A DNA stretch of 64,000 bases from the NCBI GenBank assembly GCA_031841125.1, contig CM063108.1:4564683-4628682 (forward strand), given 5' to 3'. Source of the DNA: Acanthococcus lagerstroemiae. Its lineage: Eukaryota; Arthropoda; Insecta; Hemiptera; Eriococcidae. Position numbers and translations under genes: made by a program. The notes under the pieces are model-generated. The model was not told where the DNA came from. It saw only the letters and a list, made by a program, of their open reading frames with translations, and made no database searches. The stretch's first letter is position 1. Each line of letters begins with the position of its first letter. Positions 34,120 to 46,990 of the stretch are shown here, piece by piece.

Positions 34120-34513
34120 GAGGCATTGAGTATCAAAACCAGCTCAATCCACATTTTAAGGAAACCCCGTTTTTTGCTGAAACTGTAAGTTGAAACCATC
34201 CTCCATCACCTACCAACCGAGTATCGGTTCAAATCCATCTCAATCCCATTATAAAATGGTATCAAAGATATGCTGTATCAAACCAGCTCAATCCAGGTTC
34301 ATAGTTCCGGTAGGAGCGCATTATCAAGTAGCCAGTTCGCAATTTCTTATCAATCGTATCAGTATCATTTTCATGATAGAGAATTTGGATCGACTATTGT
34401 TATGACGAGGAATCTAACTTCTACTGATTCAGATATCGAGAGAATATACAAACTTCGCAGATGCCTCTCTGAATATAAAACTGGATTGAGCTGGTTTTGA
34501 TACTCAACGCCTC
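34120..34513. mobile_element. 394-bp inverted-repeat element
   Basis: The 32-bp terminal inverted repeats differ at one base; the core is GTATCAAAACCAGCTCAATC. A third, internal copy is at about 34273-34296. No coding sequence. Confidence 0.8.
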
Positions 34514-36349
34514 AAATGACAAATATCTACAAATTTTGATGCGACATCACAACTTGCAGAGGGTCGGGGTTAATGATGCAATCCGTATTTACAGGGGGGG
34601 GGGGCATGTAAATATGGATTTTCAACTTCTGCAGCGAGTCGAATGATGAGTGTATTCCCAGCCTTTTGTTATGTGTACATTCTCTTAAGCGGTAGAATAA
34701 TTTTCCAAACTACTTTTTCCTGGAAAGTTGAAAAACATCATTCGTGGACATCTTTTTCAATCGGTTAAGCTGTGTTATGTTGGCCAGGAGGAAGTTTTCA
34801 AGAAATTTTCGGAAAAAAAAGTTTGAAAACAGAATAATGATGACGATGGGATTAGCGCAGTGAAACAGGCTGGAACAAGTTCAAAGACAAGGCTGGTTAC
34901 AAATTTATAGACTACTAGCTGACCCTCTTCGCGGCTCATCTATACTGTGGACTAAAATGAGTTGGCTAAGGTGAGCTGGGCTGAAGTGAGCTATTACTAA
35001 TCAAACGTTTTTGGTGCACAGTTTTCCTTACATTTGGTCTCCAGCAGACTTATGACTGGCTACTTATTATTTTATGCAGGTAGGTATGTTTAAAAATGTG
35101 CAGATTTGCAAAAGTAAGTATATCGTGTATGAATGTGTGCAGTACACATCATACAAAATTTTCGCCATTTTACATCACTTGGACAGGGGGAAAAAGGCTT
35201 TAATTAATAAAAATGAAACATTCCGCGTGAGTATATCGCGACTGCCCATCGGCAAACTCGAAAATACCAGCCTTTTGGAGAGGAAGATTCAGCGGAAAAA
35301 GTTTAAAGGGTCAGATAATTGCATTCAAAATGATTTAAAAATTTTCAAGAACCGTCATTAATTGAACATTTGCTATCAGCATTGTCACTGTATACCTACC
35401 TCACAATCTGGACATCGGATTTTCAATTATCTGCAAACTATTTAGATGTTTTGTAAATGAATTTGAAAGGATCACTGGTTCGGCTTTACTAATGGTAAAA
35501 AGTGCATCCATAATACTTAGGTATACCCGAATGCCCTTTGTTATAATTGCAGCGGAAACAGGTAGGCCAGGTACATGCAAAATAGTTTGTAAATTTTCGG
35601 TAAATGTCATTCATTGAACATAAGAATTTTAAAAACATGTTTTTTACTAATGACTGTAGCAGAGAGAGAAAAAGTGTAAAAGAAGAAGCCTATCTACTAC
35701 ATTTAGGCAGGACAATGTCCTGTATTGTAATAGATGCCTATACTTAATGCCCGGTGGATATATGTTTCATAAGTAAACTTGTGCACCAAATTGGAAGTTT
35801 GATTACTAATAATATGCGTACTAATGACCATTTACGATATTTGGCAGGTATTTCATATTTTCATACTTTGATATATGAAACACACGACACATGTTCATGT
35901 ACAGTCAAACAATAATAACTGATTTTTGTTCTGTGTATGCGCAGTAGCATAGCCAGCTTAGTATTGGGAGAGGTAGGTCTTGACCAATGGGAGAGGGGGT
36001 GTTAGAGGGGGTGCTAAAATTATAAAAACACAATGCTGAACATAGTTTGCTAAAACTGAAATTTCAGCGATACGAGGCTGAAAATGGACGTTGTGTGGTA
36101 CATAAATTAGTACGAAACAATATCCAAGTATATTATGGCCGTGTGAAACCAGATTAGATAAATGTAAAAATACGGTATTTTGAGCTCGTTTTAAAAATTC
36201 AGATTTTCAACCCCCTCATAATTTCTGAAGGGAGACAAAACATAGTGTGAAAAAGTTTCGTGCAAACCAATTCCGAAAAATACTAGTCAAAAACAAAATT
36301 AGGCAGTCCAGAGGGAGCAAAATTCTGTAGTCCCCCTCCTAGTTCCTAA

Positions 36350-36535
36350 GTGAGCACGGAAATTTTAACGCTTACCTAGCAAAATCCAAAATAATAGATA
36401 GCCCCACCTGTGAAGAGTGTAAAATGGAAAACGAGATAGTAATGCACGTAAATCTCAAATACCCAAAGTGGAAAAGACATAGAAAAAAGTTTGGAATCGA
36501 GGAAGACCCTAATCTAAAAGGGAATTTCTAAATCT
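36350..36535 (+). pseudogene. LINE ORF2 C-terminal zinc-knuckle fragment
   Basis: The plus strand encodes FNAYLAKSKIIDSPTCEECK, then MENEIVMHVNLKYPKWKRH. This is the CCHC-like motif at the end of many LINE reverse transcriptase polyproteins: Cys-x2-Cys, then His, with the last Cys replaced by Tyr. Confidence 0.6.
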
Positions 36536-37397
36536 AATGGACCTCTTTCACCAATTTAATGCTAGTAACGCTAATCATGATGGATAAGTGGTTATAAACT
36601 ACAGCTACTGAACACCCTCGATTATGTAATAGGACCTACAATATAAGTAATTGTTTTAGAAATAAACTACCCGACTAGGGTTAATCTTGGTAGACAGTTT
36701 TAGTACTAAGATATAGTATTTCCATCATCAGCCCCATACAGAGAAAAAAAGAGCCTGGAGGAATTTCCACGGGTCCCCCTCCTTCCAGTTCATTTTTTTC
36801 TTTTGTCAGATAGAAAAAAATTATAAGCTACGGGATAAGAGGTTTCTTTCATGGTGTAAGGAGTGATTGCTGATTTGATGAACAGTATGATGTAGCTGTA
36901 AGCGTTGAAATTCAAGTCTTTGAAAAACATCGGGCCCTCCGAGTCCGGGCCCGAGGTATTTCCCCCTCCCTCTCGACAGGGTTGTCCATCATACAAATGA
37001 AATTACTTGAAACTCCAAGGCGAAGCTCTTCTGATAACTGTGAAGGAAAGGAGAGTTCTGCCTCGTCATGTAGTGAAATGTAATGTAAACATTATTCCTT
37101 AATTAATAAATATATTTAAGGAAAATAAGGGTACCGAATTTTGTTTTTAGCCTAAAACCTTGTCAGAAAATTTGTACAAATATAACATGAAAGTACGAAT
37201 CCCTCAGCTCTTATGGATCACCTGTATTTAATTACGTAGAAAATACGCTCATAATCTTAGGCCCAATACTTTTTGAACACAGTATACGTAGGTTGATTAA
37301 GAAATATTTTTCGTCGCCACACGTATCCACGCACATTCTAATTATCGCGAACTTACTGCAGTTTGGTAATCTTATCTACGTCTGATTTTGTTTGCTG

Positions 37398-37404
37398 TAT
37401 AAAT
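37398..37404 (+). promoter_or_regulatory. TATA box of esterase 1
   Basis: TATAAAT about 110 bp before the ATG at 37512. A shared block (ACTTTCGCTTAGTGTCAC, then GAGTGATAGA) just before the ATG is conserved in front of esterase 2. Confidence 0.5.
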
Positions 37405-39034
37405 TAGGTTTCCGAAAACTGTGGTATCCACTAATTAGAAATAGGCGCCACTATTTCTAAAACTGTTGTAGATGTGCGTGGACTTTCGCTTAGTGTCACT
37501 GAGTGATAGAAATGGCTTCTATTTTTTTGCCATTATTTTGCGTGGCTACAGGTAAGTAACGGGATTTTTATGATGTGTTTGTAATGCTGAAATAAAACGG
37601 AAGAGGTTCTTGAAAAAAATTTGACGAAACTGTGACGTTTTATCACATTTTAGTTTTGGCATCTGAAGTTGGTATTTCATTTGCGTTTGTATAAAAAAGC
37701 ATATTAGGTAGCTTAAAAAAATGGTCTAGAGTTCTAATTTATTTTTCGCCCTGATAGAATCTCGTGCCAACTGATGAATAATGCAAGATAATCAACGACT
37801 TTGTCACTTTTTTTACAGTTTAAATTTATTTTTCTCTCCCAATACTTTTTGGTCTTGTAATAGACCTAGCAACTAGCACGATGATGTTGAAACAAAAAAA
37901 AAAAATCTACGACGGTAGAACAAATCTTACAACATATTCGAAAGTATAGTCGATGAAAAATTGTGTAGGACTGGTTGTACAGTTCTAGGTAGTTCCGCTT
38001 TCTTATTGCTATAATTTTCTGAGTAAGTCTGAGAATTTTAGAAAAAATTAAATAAAGAACAACGATTCTAAAAAATTTTCTCTTGATTCCGCAAGAAAAT
38101 GAGCTGAATTACTCGTAAAAAAAGCACCGACGCGTATACAGTGGAAGATTCAGGGCCCGCCCTCCTTAGGAAATGTCAAGAAAAGTACTTTTTTGTTCTT
38201 AATATGGTTGAAAATTTGAAAATCTTTGCTTGCCCTGCTCGAATTTTCTATGTACTCTCTTCCAAAAAAATTCCAGATACCTGCCTGAAAGAGCATACTG
38301 GTTGTAATTATTATGATTAATTTAAACTAAAAATTTACTCTAGGCTAAAGAGACATAAAAGTAATAATTCATTTAAAATCTTATTCCCAGTAGTAAATTT
38401 CAAATTTATTTATAATTATTTCATAATCAATAAGAATAATTATTCGAATTGAATCAATAAATATTAATACGGATGCCTTGACGCTCATATACCATTTTAG
38501 GTGTGCTATTAGCTCAAGCCACCTCCGCTGAACCTCACATTCTTATAAGGGCATAAAAGACCGTTATAGCAGTTTTCCCCAATAGGTACCTTTTATGATT
38601 ATTTTCCAAAAACAATCCAAAGATTGCCAGGAACATGCCAGTGTGACATTTTTAAGGGAGGACGTAGGGTGATTTTTATTTTTCCAAAAAATAGATACTC
38701 CTTTTTTACCGCCCCGAAAAAAATTAAAAAATCAATCAAAAGAACTACGTTTCCGTTTTCTACATTCTTCCAATTGATGACATCCCCTATTAGGTCTGCT
38801 CTTTAAACGTCATCAGCTAATCTTATCCTAAATGCACGAGTAAATTATACAGCGTGTTCCTTTTAATTCCCATTTTTTCACCATTGAGGGGATGGACGTA
38901 CTGACGCGTGGTAAACATGAAATTTTATTTGCAAGGGTAGCGCAACTTCTGGGGCCAAAAAATTCTTCCCCTTCGAAGAGGGGCTGGAATGTACCCCCAA
39001 CTATGGAATTATAAATAGAAATTTATCGAGTGAA

Positions 39035-39620
39035 ATATCGTAGGATTATCCGGGTCATTATTTTCGAACATTGCATCAGGTTTTGATCTGGCCCCATCTG
39101 GGTCCCCAGATTTGAAAAAATGAGCAAAAGTTACTTGAGATAAAATATTGAACAGAATGTGGAAATACGGATTATTTGAGTCACTGATTTCGAATGTCAC
39201 CTCAGATTCCAGAGCTGATCCCTTTCGGAGACCCAAATTCGAACAAAAAAAAAAAAGTAAAACTGACTTGGAATAAAAAATTAAACAAGGTATCAGAACA
39301 AGGGTATCTTGATTCGCTAATTATTTCGAATATCGCCTTAGATGTTTGATCCGACCCCTTCCGGAGCCGTAAATTCGGGGGGGGGGAAGGCAAAACTAAC
39401 TTGGAACACAAAAATCACAATATATTGAATCAAGGTTTTTTCTTTAAAGTCGCTGATTTCAAATATCAAATCAGATTTTTAATCCGACCCTGACCTGGGC
39501 CCTAAATTTAAATTTGACCTTTTCAAATGGTCCACTTCGACTTTGTAATCGGAATAGGAATTCTTTGGTTCGCCGAATTCAAAAATTCAATCAGGTGTTT
39601 AATTCGATTCAAGGTAGCGT
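39035..39620. repeat. Degenerate tandem repeat, about 120-136 bp unit, five copies
   Basis: Units share GATTTCGAATATCGC...GATCCGACCCC...CCCAAATTCG followed by a poly-A and ACTTGGAATAAAA. They start near 39055, 39180, 39316, 39451 and 39571. In intron 1 of esterase 1. Confidence 0.75.
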
Positions 39621-40539
39621 CCCAAATCCTTTTTTCTCCCATTTTCGAAAGGACAGTTTTCGGGGTGTTTCATTAAAACAGAGAAAAAGTCAATTTGTAC
39701 ATAGGATGAACTTTGAAGAAAGGCTTTGTAACTTGTTCAATTGGTTGAAATACGTATGTTCTTCCGCTGGTCTAGAGACATTCTCATAATACGAAAAAGT
39801 TCTATGAAGCAATGTGGGAATGTGGCTGGATATTTCACAAAAACAGGGGGAAAAAACTTTTATGTCTTCAAAATAAGAGCTTGAATCCATTCTACGAGGA
39901 AAGAGAAAAAAATTGCTTTTTCCCACACCATCATTGATCCACGGCTAAGATGATAGTACGTATTTACACCCCATGTATGACGTCACATAATCCATCCAAC
40001 GTATGGCATACGCCTCCGTCACCCTCGCTTCCAGAATTCACTTATGCTGACTCTGGGGTTCTCCATCTGGACCCCATATAACCTAACAACTCGTCCCACC
40101 ACCTAGGGGCATGGAAACTCCTTTCCCTCTTCCTGTTCAATGGTGTCCACGAAGTTCTCACTAGGTTCCACTTTATTCTCCCCTCCCTAGACATATGACC
40201 CGCTTATTTAGGTTTCAATTTTTTGATTTTTTAAGCTATATTGTTTATAGTAGGTATCAGTTATTTTTCTAATGTCGCTAATCTTGATTTTATCTCTTAC
40301 CCAAATCTTCAGTGCTACGCGCATGGAGTTATGGGTGTTTATCAGGTCATTCAGTTAATTTTGGGTCAGGGTCTAGGTTTTGGCGGCGTAGGTCAATAAT
40401 TAGTTCACTTAGCTTTCTAACATTTTTATTTTTGTTGAAAGTATCATTTTACTTCTAAAGATCAGTTACATTCTCAAAGAGTTGCCCAAGCACTGGATAT
40501 TCTTGTGTCCATTACCCCCCCCCCCAGGTCAGGTACCGA

Positions 40540-40830
40540 TACTCCTTTACTTTTATAGTTTTTGTCCTATCGATTTGTAGTTCGTTGGCCCTTCCCTAAG
40601 TGGAAATGAATTTTGGTTTTGAAGGATTCATTGTTAGTCCAAAGTCCTCACTTCCTTGTTTTATTTCCTGAACCATTTTCCCATTTCTTCGAAATTTTTA
40701 GCCACTATTACAACATCGTCTGCAAACCTTAAGTTGTTGAGCCATTTACCCAGAACTTTGATACCTTATCCTCTCATTCCATGTTTCTGAAAATAATTTC
40801 TATTCACAGTTAAAACGATTTGGGAATGTT
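40540..40830 (-). pseudogene. RTE-like LINE reverse transcriptase fragment
   Basis: The minus strand reads LNNLRFADDVVIVA, then FGLTMNPSKTKFIS: the catalytic FADD and following blocks of an RTE-type reverse transcriptase. The same fragment occurs in the matching intron of esterase 2 (57380-57700), so it predates the gene duplication. Confidence 0.8.
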
Positions 40831-42178
40831 GGTCGCCCTTAACATTCCTTGGGATTAGAAGTCAATGGAATTCAATATAACAAAATCATTTTTACTTTTG
40901 TTTCAGGGAGTTTGTTGCTCGTAGTAGTTCAGTCAAATACAGTCGAAATAAATCAGGGAGTGTAGAGGGCACAACACTAGTTGCCAGGAACGGTAGAATA
41001 TTTAATGCGTTTTATGGAATCCCGTATGCGAAAGCACCGAATGGAGATCTACGATTCCAGGTTAGAAATCTGAACAGATACCTAATAATTATAATTTATC
41101 AGAAAATATGGTAATTAATAAAATACCTAATGATGATTTATTAGAAAATGTGATAATTGATAAATAATTTTATCATTTACGCTGAAAAATTGTGCATTGG
41201 TGCAAGATGAATGTAAGATCATCGCTAGTCGATTGCAGCTGCGTATTGATACAATTTACCACAGCACTTGCATGCTTTCCTCTGTGTACTCGAATTTACG
41301 TGATTACTTGAAACTGAGTACAGCAGTACAAAGACTGAGGTGAATGATCGCATATATGTACTAATGTACTTCATTTGGACATTGTGCATATTCCTGAATC
41401 CGAACTGCTTTTTCAGTTACAATTACTCACAGTCAAAAAAGAACGTGCCGTAGTGGCTGACAGAAGGTTGAAAGCGACTATTCAGAACTGTAAAAACAGA
41501 AACACTTATGTACATATGCGAAAGTGGTCCTTATTTACTTCTGAGGAAAAAAAGATCATATTTCCGGTCGAGCCACCCCCCGATCGATTTTAAGTATGGG
41601 TCGATAAAACATTTTGTATTAAGTATGAAAAAAAAATCGGAAAATGTTAGCCCGCGTCACAAGAGGGGAGGGGGAGAAGTTCTTACAAGAATTAACGCTG
41701 ATTTTTGGAATTTGAGCATCAAAGCGAGCGTCGTACTCATCACCTGGGAAATTTTAGGCTGCCTACATATGTAGTGAAATGAATAGAGGAATTGCTTGTC
41801 CATGCTGTATTTTGATTATGATTTTGGTATAGCTCTGTACGGGCGTCGCGATGATTGATCTGGCTTAAGCATGTGGCTACTGGCCTCTCAATCACCATTA
41901 TACGTTCAACCACCTCGGCTATGGGTCGGTTCGTACAGGCTGAAGGTCTATCCACAATACACCTATGTTCTAATACGTATATCGAGAATTCGTTTTCCCT
42001 TCCAAAAACGTCACCATGCAGTTCGCGTGCTATTAGGTAATATATGAATGTCGAAAATGTGTGCCTGCGTGTGCCGTGATATACTAAAACCATCGTTCCT
42101 TCAGGTCCCAAGCTTCTAGCTCGAGAAAATTAACCCCAAATAAATGGTCTTTCAATTTATCACGCTATAACATAATAT

Positions 42179-42241
42179 TATGCAGAAATATGCACTTACT
42201 TTTAAATATGCATTTATTCTCAGATATGCAAAAATATGCAT
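42179..42241. repeat. ATATGCA repeat cluster
   Basis: AAATATGCA repeated six times, at close spacing, upstream of esterase 1 exon 3. Matched at about 62375-62441 in copy 2. Confidence 0.75.
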
Positions 42242-44370
42242 TTTCAAATTTGGTGTGCGGACTGGGGAGGATGTGAAATGTAAAATAAATTGCTCATATT
42301 TAAGCGGCGATATACGCAAAAAAATATACTCTGCCCTATTTATAGGCTTATAGGTTTAAAGGGTTACTGAACTCATTTCTGAGACAGCGCGGCTCAAAAA
42401 AGTTTCAAGGTCCTTAGATTTGACAGTAGTATCTGTTTTGTATATTAAAACCAATATAATAGCTTTTTTTCTATGATATTTTCTTCTAAACCACTACTTT
42501 CTCTGTTCATGTACTTGTCCCCAGCCCCCGGAACCGGCCGCAGAATGGAATGGCACCTTCGATGCCACAAGAACACCACCAGTATGTCCACAAGTACTCG
42601 AAAACACAAATAATTATACTGGAAGTGAAGATTGCTTATACATGAACTTATACACTCCTCAGGTTTGTTAAAGAGTTCTTTATATCGTTCAATAAAAGTT
42701 ACTTTCACAAGATGCTGAGACTCCGATCACAATTTATTCCGGATAAGATATACTTTCATAGTACAGGCCGATTTTACCGTAAAGTATTTCTCAGGGCAAC
42801 ACATAATAATGTCTTCCGTGCAGACTACTCATTATGAATTATATTTTTATCCATTACGTATAGGTGTAGTTACTACATCGATACATCTGCAACCTATTGG
42901 AATTAATAGTCATTTAGGAAAAATATACAAGTATTAAAAATTTTTTCAACTTTTCAGAATGCAACACCAGGCTCCAATTTTCCGGTGATTGTATATTTTT
43001 TTGGAGGTCAATTCAAATATGGTTACCCAGCGCAACAGGGACCGGAGTACTTCATGAGTCGAGATATAATTCTAGTTATGGTTAGTTATAGAATAGGTGT
43101 TTTTGGCTTTCTCAGCACTGGTGACTCGGTTATTCCCGGCAACATGGGACTAAAGGATCAAACATTATCGATGCAGTGGGTTAAGAATAATATTTACAAA
43201 TTTGGCGGCGATCCTAACAGAATAACATTGCAAGGACAGAGCTCCGGTGCTGTGTGCGCACACCTGCACACGCTATCACCCTTGAGTAAAGGTAAGTCCA
43301 CTAGTTCAACTACACACTGTTACTTGCATTGTAGTTACATAAACGTTACAGATAATGAACGAGAACTGAAGGTTCGAGAATAGATCCTTCAAATACACAT
43401 TGACGTTCACACATGTAGTGTACATAGAATACGCATTTTTCACTTTTGGAAAAAAGTAAATTGTACATATCTACACGTGCTGACCTTTTACCTAGTTCGC
43501 GTTAGCTGGGATCCAACATGCGCATTCATCTGTTGTTTTAACTTAGGACTATTCAACCGAGTTATACTGCAAAGTGGTTTGGGAACATGTCCACATCTTT
43601 TCATTGACAAGGATACAGCCAAGGGATTGACCTACGAACTGGCACGCAAAGTCAATTGTGTCTTCAATTCATCGAAGGAGTTGTTGAGTTGTTTGCTAGC
43701 CAAAGATGGAGAGGAGCTGGTTCGAACAGGTGAAACACTGAAGGTATGTTTGTACACTTATATACATATCTTAGGTAGTATTATTTCTGATAATTAGATC
43801 AATTAGATTACTTAAAGGTTCGCAGTTAAGTATAAGTATATGTAAGTACCTATATGACATAAGTGGCATTAATTTTGGAGATCAGATTTGGCAGATGGAA
43901 CCAAATTACGGATTCAGACCTACTGTAGAAGACAAGGATGTTGAAAACGCATTTTTAACTGAAATCTCTATAAATGCTCCATATCCATCCACGGAGCCTT
44001 CTTGGTTGATTGGTATGGCGAGTGGCGAAGGGGCAACGTATGTGTCGGGTACTTCGAACTTTAATGTACTTTATTCGCTAGCATCATAATGCTTGTGGTG
44101 ATGTAATGCTCGTGCAAACAACCCAATTTGTGGAACTGTTCTATTTTCAGAATATTTCACCAGCCCTGAGATGTTTCGCGATATCACTACGCTAAGTCCT
44201 TCGCTCATTCTGCCCATAATTGCTGCTTTCCTGTGGAATACAAAAACAACGCATGTCAATTATATTGCGCACACTATTAAAACACGTTTTTTTGGTGACG
44301 AGGGGATAAGTCCAGCTACAGACACTGCGTTAGTTGATGTAAGGCAGCTTTAAACTCGTAAATGATACTA

Positions 44371-44638
44371 CCCGTTGAAGATTTTCCCACTAAAAACATG
44401 AAAATCTAGTTGCGCTGCGTACACGTATTAGAGTGGAAATGCCACTACGACCTTTTGTCTTTTCAAAGAAAACGCACGCGCATGGAATGCGAATGTCAGT
44501 GGCGCTACGCCGACGACGTATCTTTACTACCACTCTTGCATCTAACCCCGTTTTATATACAGAGCTCATCAATGTAGTAGTGGAAGTGGTTTTCCGAATG
44601 CGTTCCACTTGGATACGCACATCAAAATCTTCAACGGG
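44371..44638 (-). mobile_element. 268-bp MITE (copy 2), TA target site
   Basis: Inverted copy of 5270-5537 with the same 15-bp inverted ends and length, flanked by TA (44369-44370, 44639-44640). It lies in intron 7 of esterase 1. The inner 231 bp translate identically to the other copy. Confidence 0.9.
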
Positions 44639-45001
44639 TAGTTTCTAAGCGCAAGAGTCAATAGTTCTGTGTATCGGGATTCATTACCAAGTGTGGGAAA
44701 AATTCTTATGGTAATATAAAACTGTGTAACTTTTTTTTCAGCTGCTGACTGGGGCCTATCATGGCATGAGTGTACTCAACGAAGTCCAGAAGTACACCGG
44801 GGTTAAATATGTGTACTTGTACGACTATAGAGGACAATGGAGCAATCAGGACCCAAGATACGGAAAATTTCTTGGTACAGCTTACTCATCGTCCTTAGCA
44901 ATCGTTACTCCGCTTACGAATAGTGAAATAGCTTTCCACTTGTTCTAGTATACCTACGTGCGGTAACGGTTTTCTACTTTCGATGGGGACTGCAACACAT
45001 G

Positions 45002-45317
45002 CAAGAACGTACCGAAGAGTTTTTCTAGCGGGGGGGGGGGGGAAGAGAAAATTATGAAAGTCGCCACTGACTCAACTCAAAATTCCCAAGTGTCACAGAA
45101 AAAATATAATAAAATAAAACCGTTTGACTTGTTAGACTTTTGCAACTGACTCAACTCAAAATTCCCAAATATCAATATGTTAAAAAAAAACTTTTGACGC
45201 GTTGGATTCTTCCAACTCCACCTGATTGAAATGGTAAATTTTCCCAACTGCAGAGCAAAAAATTCCTACGGGGGAGGGAGTAAGTTTGCTCCCCCACCCC
45301 CTTTCGGTACGTTCCTG
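45002..45317 (+). mobile_element. hAT MITE, 316 bp (CAGGGACGTA family)
   Basis: Perfect 8-bp duplication AACACATG at 44994-45001 and 45318-45325. Ends CAAGAACGTACCGAAG and (inverted) CAGGAACGTACCGAAA. It sits in intron 8 of esterase 1. Confidence 0.87.
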
Positions 45318-45951
45318 AACACATGGTTACCACAAATATTAAAACAATGTTTGTATAGATATTATTTAGACTTTGACATTTCCATTAGGTGTGGGGCATG
45401 CCGACGAGATGCCATTACTTTTTAAAAAGGCGTCAGATGAGCGAAGCAGCCAACTTTTGACTGCAGACGATTACACATTTGGAGATGAAATCATAACGAG
45501 ATGGGTGAATTTTGCATATACAGGGTGAATATATATATATATTTTTTTTTTTTCAACTTATGGTTACAAAGTTAGGAGATGGAATAATTGTTCGTGTCTT
45601 CTTAATTGTACATATATCAAACATCTAGAAAGCATAATGTATACTGAGAACTTACTCACATGATGTAGGTATTGTACTAGGTTTTATCCTCTTCTATACC
45701 TACCTAATCAGATAAACAAAATGATTCTTTTTGATTTTTTTTTCAAAATATTCAGACAAATAATTTATTTTGGCAGAAATCCGAATGAACCGTTCCCGAT
45801 AAATACAACCGTCTTTGGTTCTTGGACCCCGATGATATCTTCTCGCATAGAATTTCTCCGTATAACAAGGAATGGTTCCATGGAGGCGGACTATTTCAAG
45901 CGGAAATACGAGTTTTGGAATAAGTTACCCATTTTCAGCAAGTACCGATGA

Positions 45952-46910
45952 TCGCTCTACTCTTGTTCTTCTACCAAGCATAATTGTATGCGAATGAGAA
46001 ACAACTGCCGGAGATAAGAAGATTGCGAGAGGTCACCTCTAAAACGCTCGTTAAGAAGTCGGTTTATTGGTTCTTTCCCAATATGGATGATGCCATTGGA
46101 TGTGTTAATCAGGTTTTTTAACAACTTATGCGTGCACCAAGAACGGCTCCTATGAGTTTTCTTCTTTCATCAATTGGTGGCCAAAGAGACAGGTACCAAG
46201 AAAGAGACCAACGAACACAGTTGGAAAGCCTGAAGACGTGGCGCGCTAGCATAGAAGTTTTTGATGCAGAGAAGCAATGTCCTCTTGATTTCATATGAAT
46301 TGGTGGAAAGTTCATTGAAAAATTACACCATTTCGTTGTAACAGAACTCCTATTTCATTTCCACGCAATAGAATTATTTTGTAATCTTTGTTATTTGCAC
46401 CCGCATACCCATTAGTTCTGCCACTTGTGGAAATATGTTAAAGAATAATTCATAATTTAGTGCCTTTTCACACGAATGTCGGATATCGGAAGCATAGCGC
46501 GATCCTGAAAACGTCAATGTGTGAACGAAAATAACTTCCAGTCGTATATCAGGATGTCTACCGGTCTTATAAATCATCTAACGTCATCTGTTTTGAAAAG
46601 AGGTCATCTAAACATTTTTTATTCAATTAAATGGTTTTAAAAACTGCCAAAATAACATAGGTTTATTGTACAGACATCAGCTAATGAGTAAATAATCAGG
46701 AGTATGAAAATGAAATAGAAGGTATCCACATCGCCGATCAACCAACATCGACACTGTATCGGTCCAATATCGGGTACGTGTGAAAGGTAACCGGCCCAAA
46801 ATCAGCCCGATATCCGACATTTCTGTGAAAAGGCGCCAACTCTCCTGCTAATTGTGCGTTTCCGCTGATTAGCTTATCGCAATAAAATTTGTTTCCGCGC
46901 GCCTCTATAT
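45952..46910. other. Spacer between the two esterases
   Basis: 3' flank of copy 1 and 5' flank of copy 2. No further gene recognised. Confidence 0.5.
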
Positions 46911-46919
46911 TATATAAAA
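46911..46919 (+). promoter_or_regulatory. TATA box of esterase 2
   Basis: TATATAAAA about 75 bp before the ATG at 46991. The sequence from here to the ATG aligns with the esterase 1 promoter. Confidence 0.55.
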
Positions 46920-46990
46920 ATAATTGGCGTTCTCGAAATCTGTGGTATACTGTAGACGTTAACTTTCGCTTAGTTTCACCGAGTGATAGA

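Larger units (their letters stand above)
32832..37397. other. Intergenic or intronic sequence between orphan exon and esterase 1
   Basis: Contains a G-run near 34597, four GACGTC palindromes at 33593, 33616, 33689 and 33848, an inverted-repeat element (34120-34513), a partial CATAGCCAG MITE end at about 35942 and a LINE fragment (36350-36535). No other gene recognised. Confidence 0.45.
37512..45951 (+). pseudogene. Carboxylesterase copy 1 (ten exons, frameshift in exon 2)
   Basis: Exons: 37512-37551, 40907-41060, 42525-42662, 42958-43291, 43547-43743, 43895-44048, 44151-44338, 44742-44874, 45389-45524, 45777-45951; all GT-AG with matching phases. It is a type-B carboxylesterase (COesterase family) of about 549 residues, secreted, hydrolysing ester substrates such as hormones, lipids or xenobiotics. 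Signal peptide in exons 1-2, then FYGIPYAKAPNGDLRF and [11 protein letters not shown]. The nucleophile Ser (about 206) is in GQSSG, the acid Glu (about 333) in ASGEG and His (about 450) in GVGHADEMPLLF. The usual oxyanion-hole HGGG is FFGG. Exon 2 is 154 nt where copy 2 has 155: the lost base turns QGNVEGTT into QG-V-stop. If real, this truncates the protein near residue 33; otherwise the gene is normal. A 268-bp MITE lies in intron 7 and a hAT MITE in intron 8. Confidence 0.85.
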
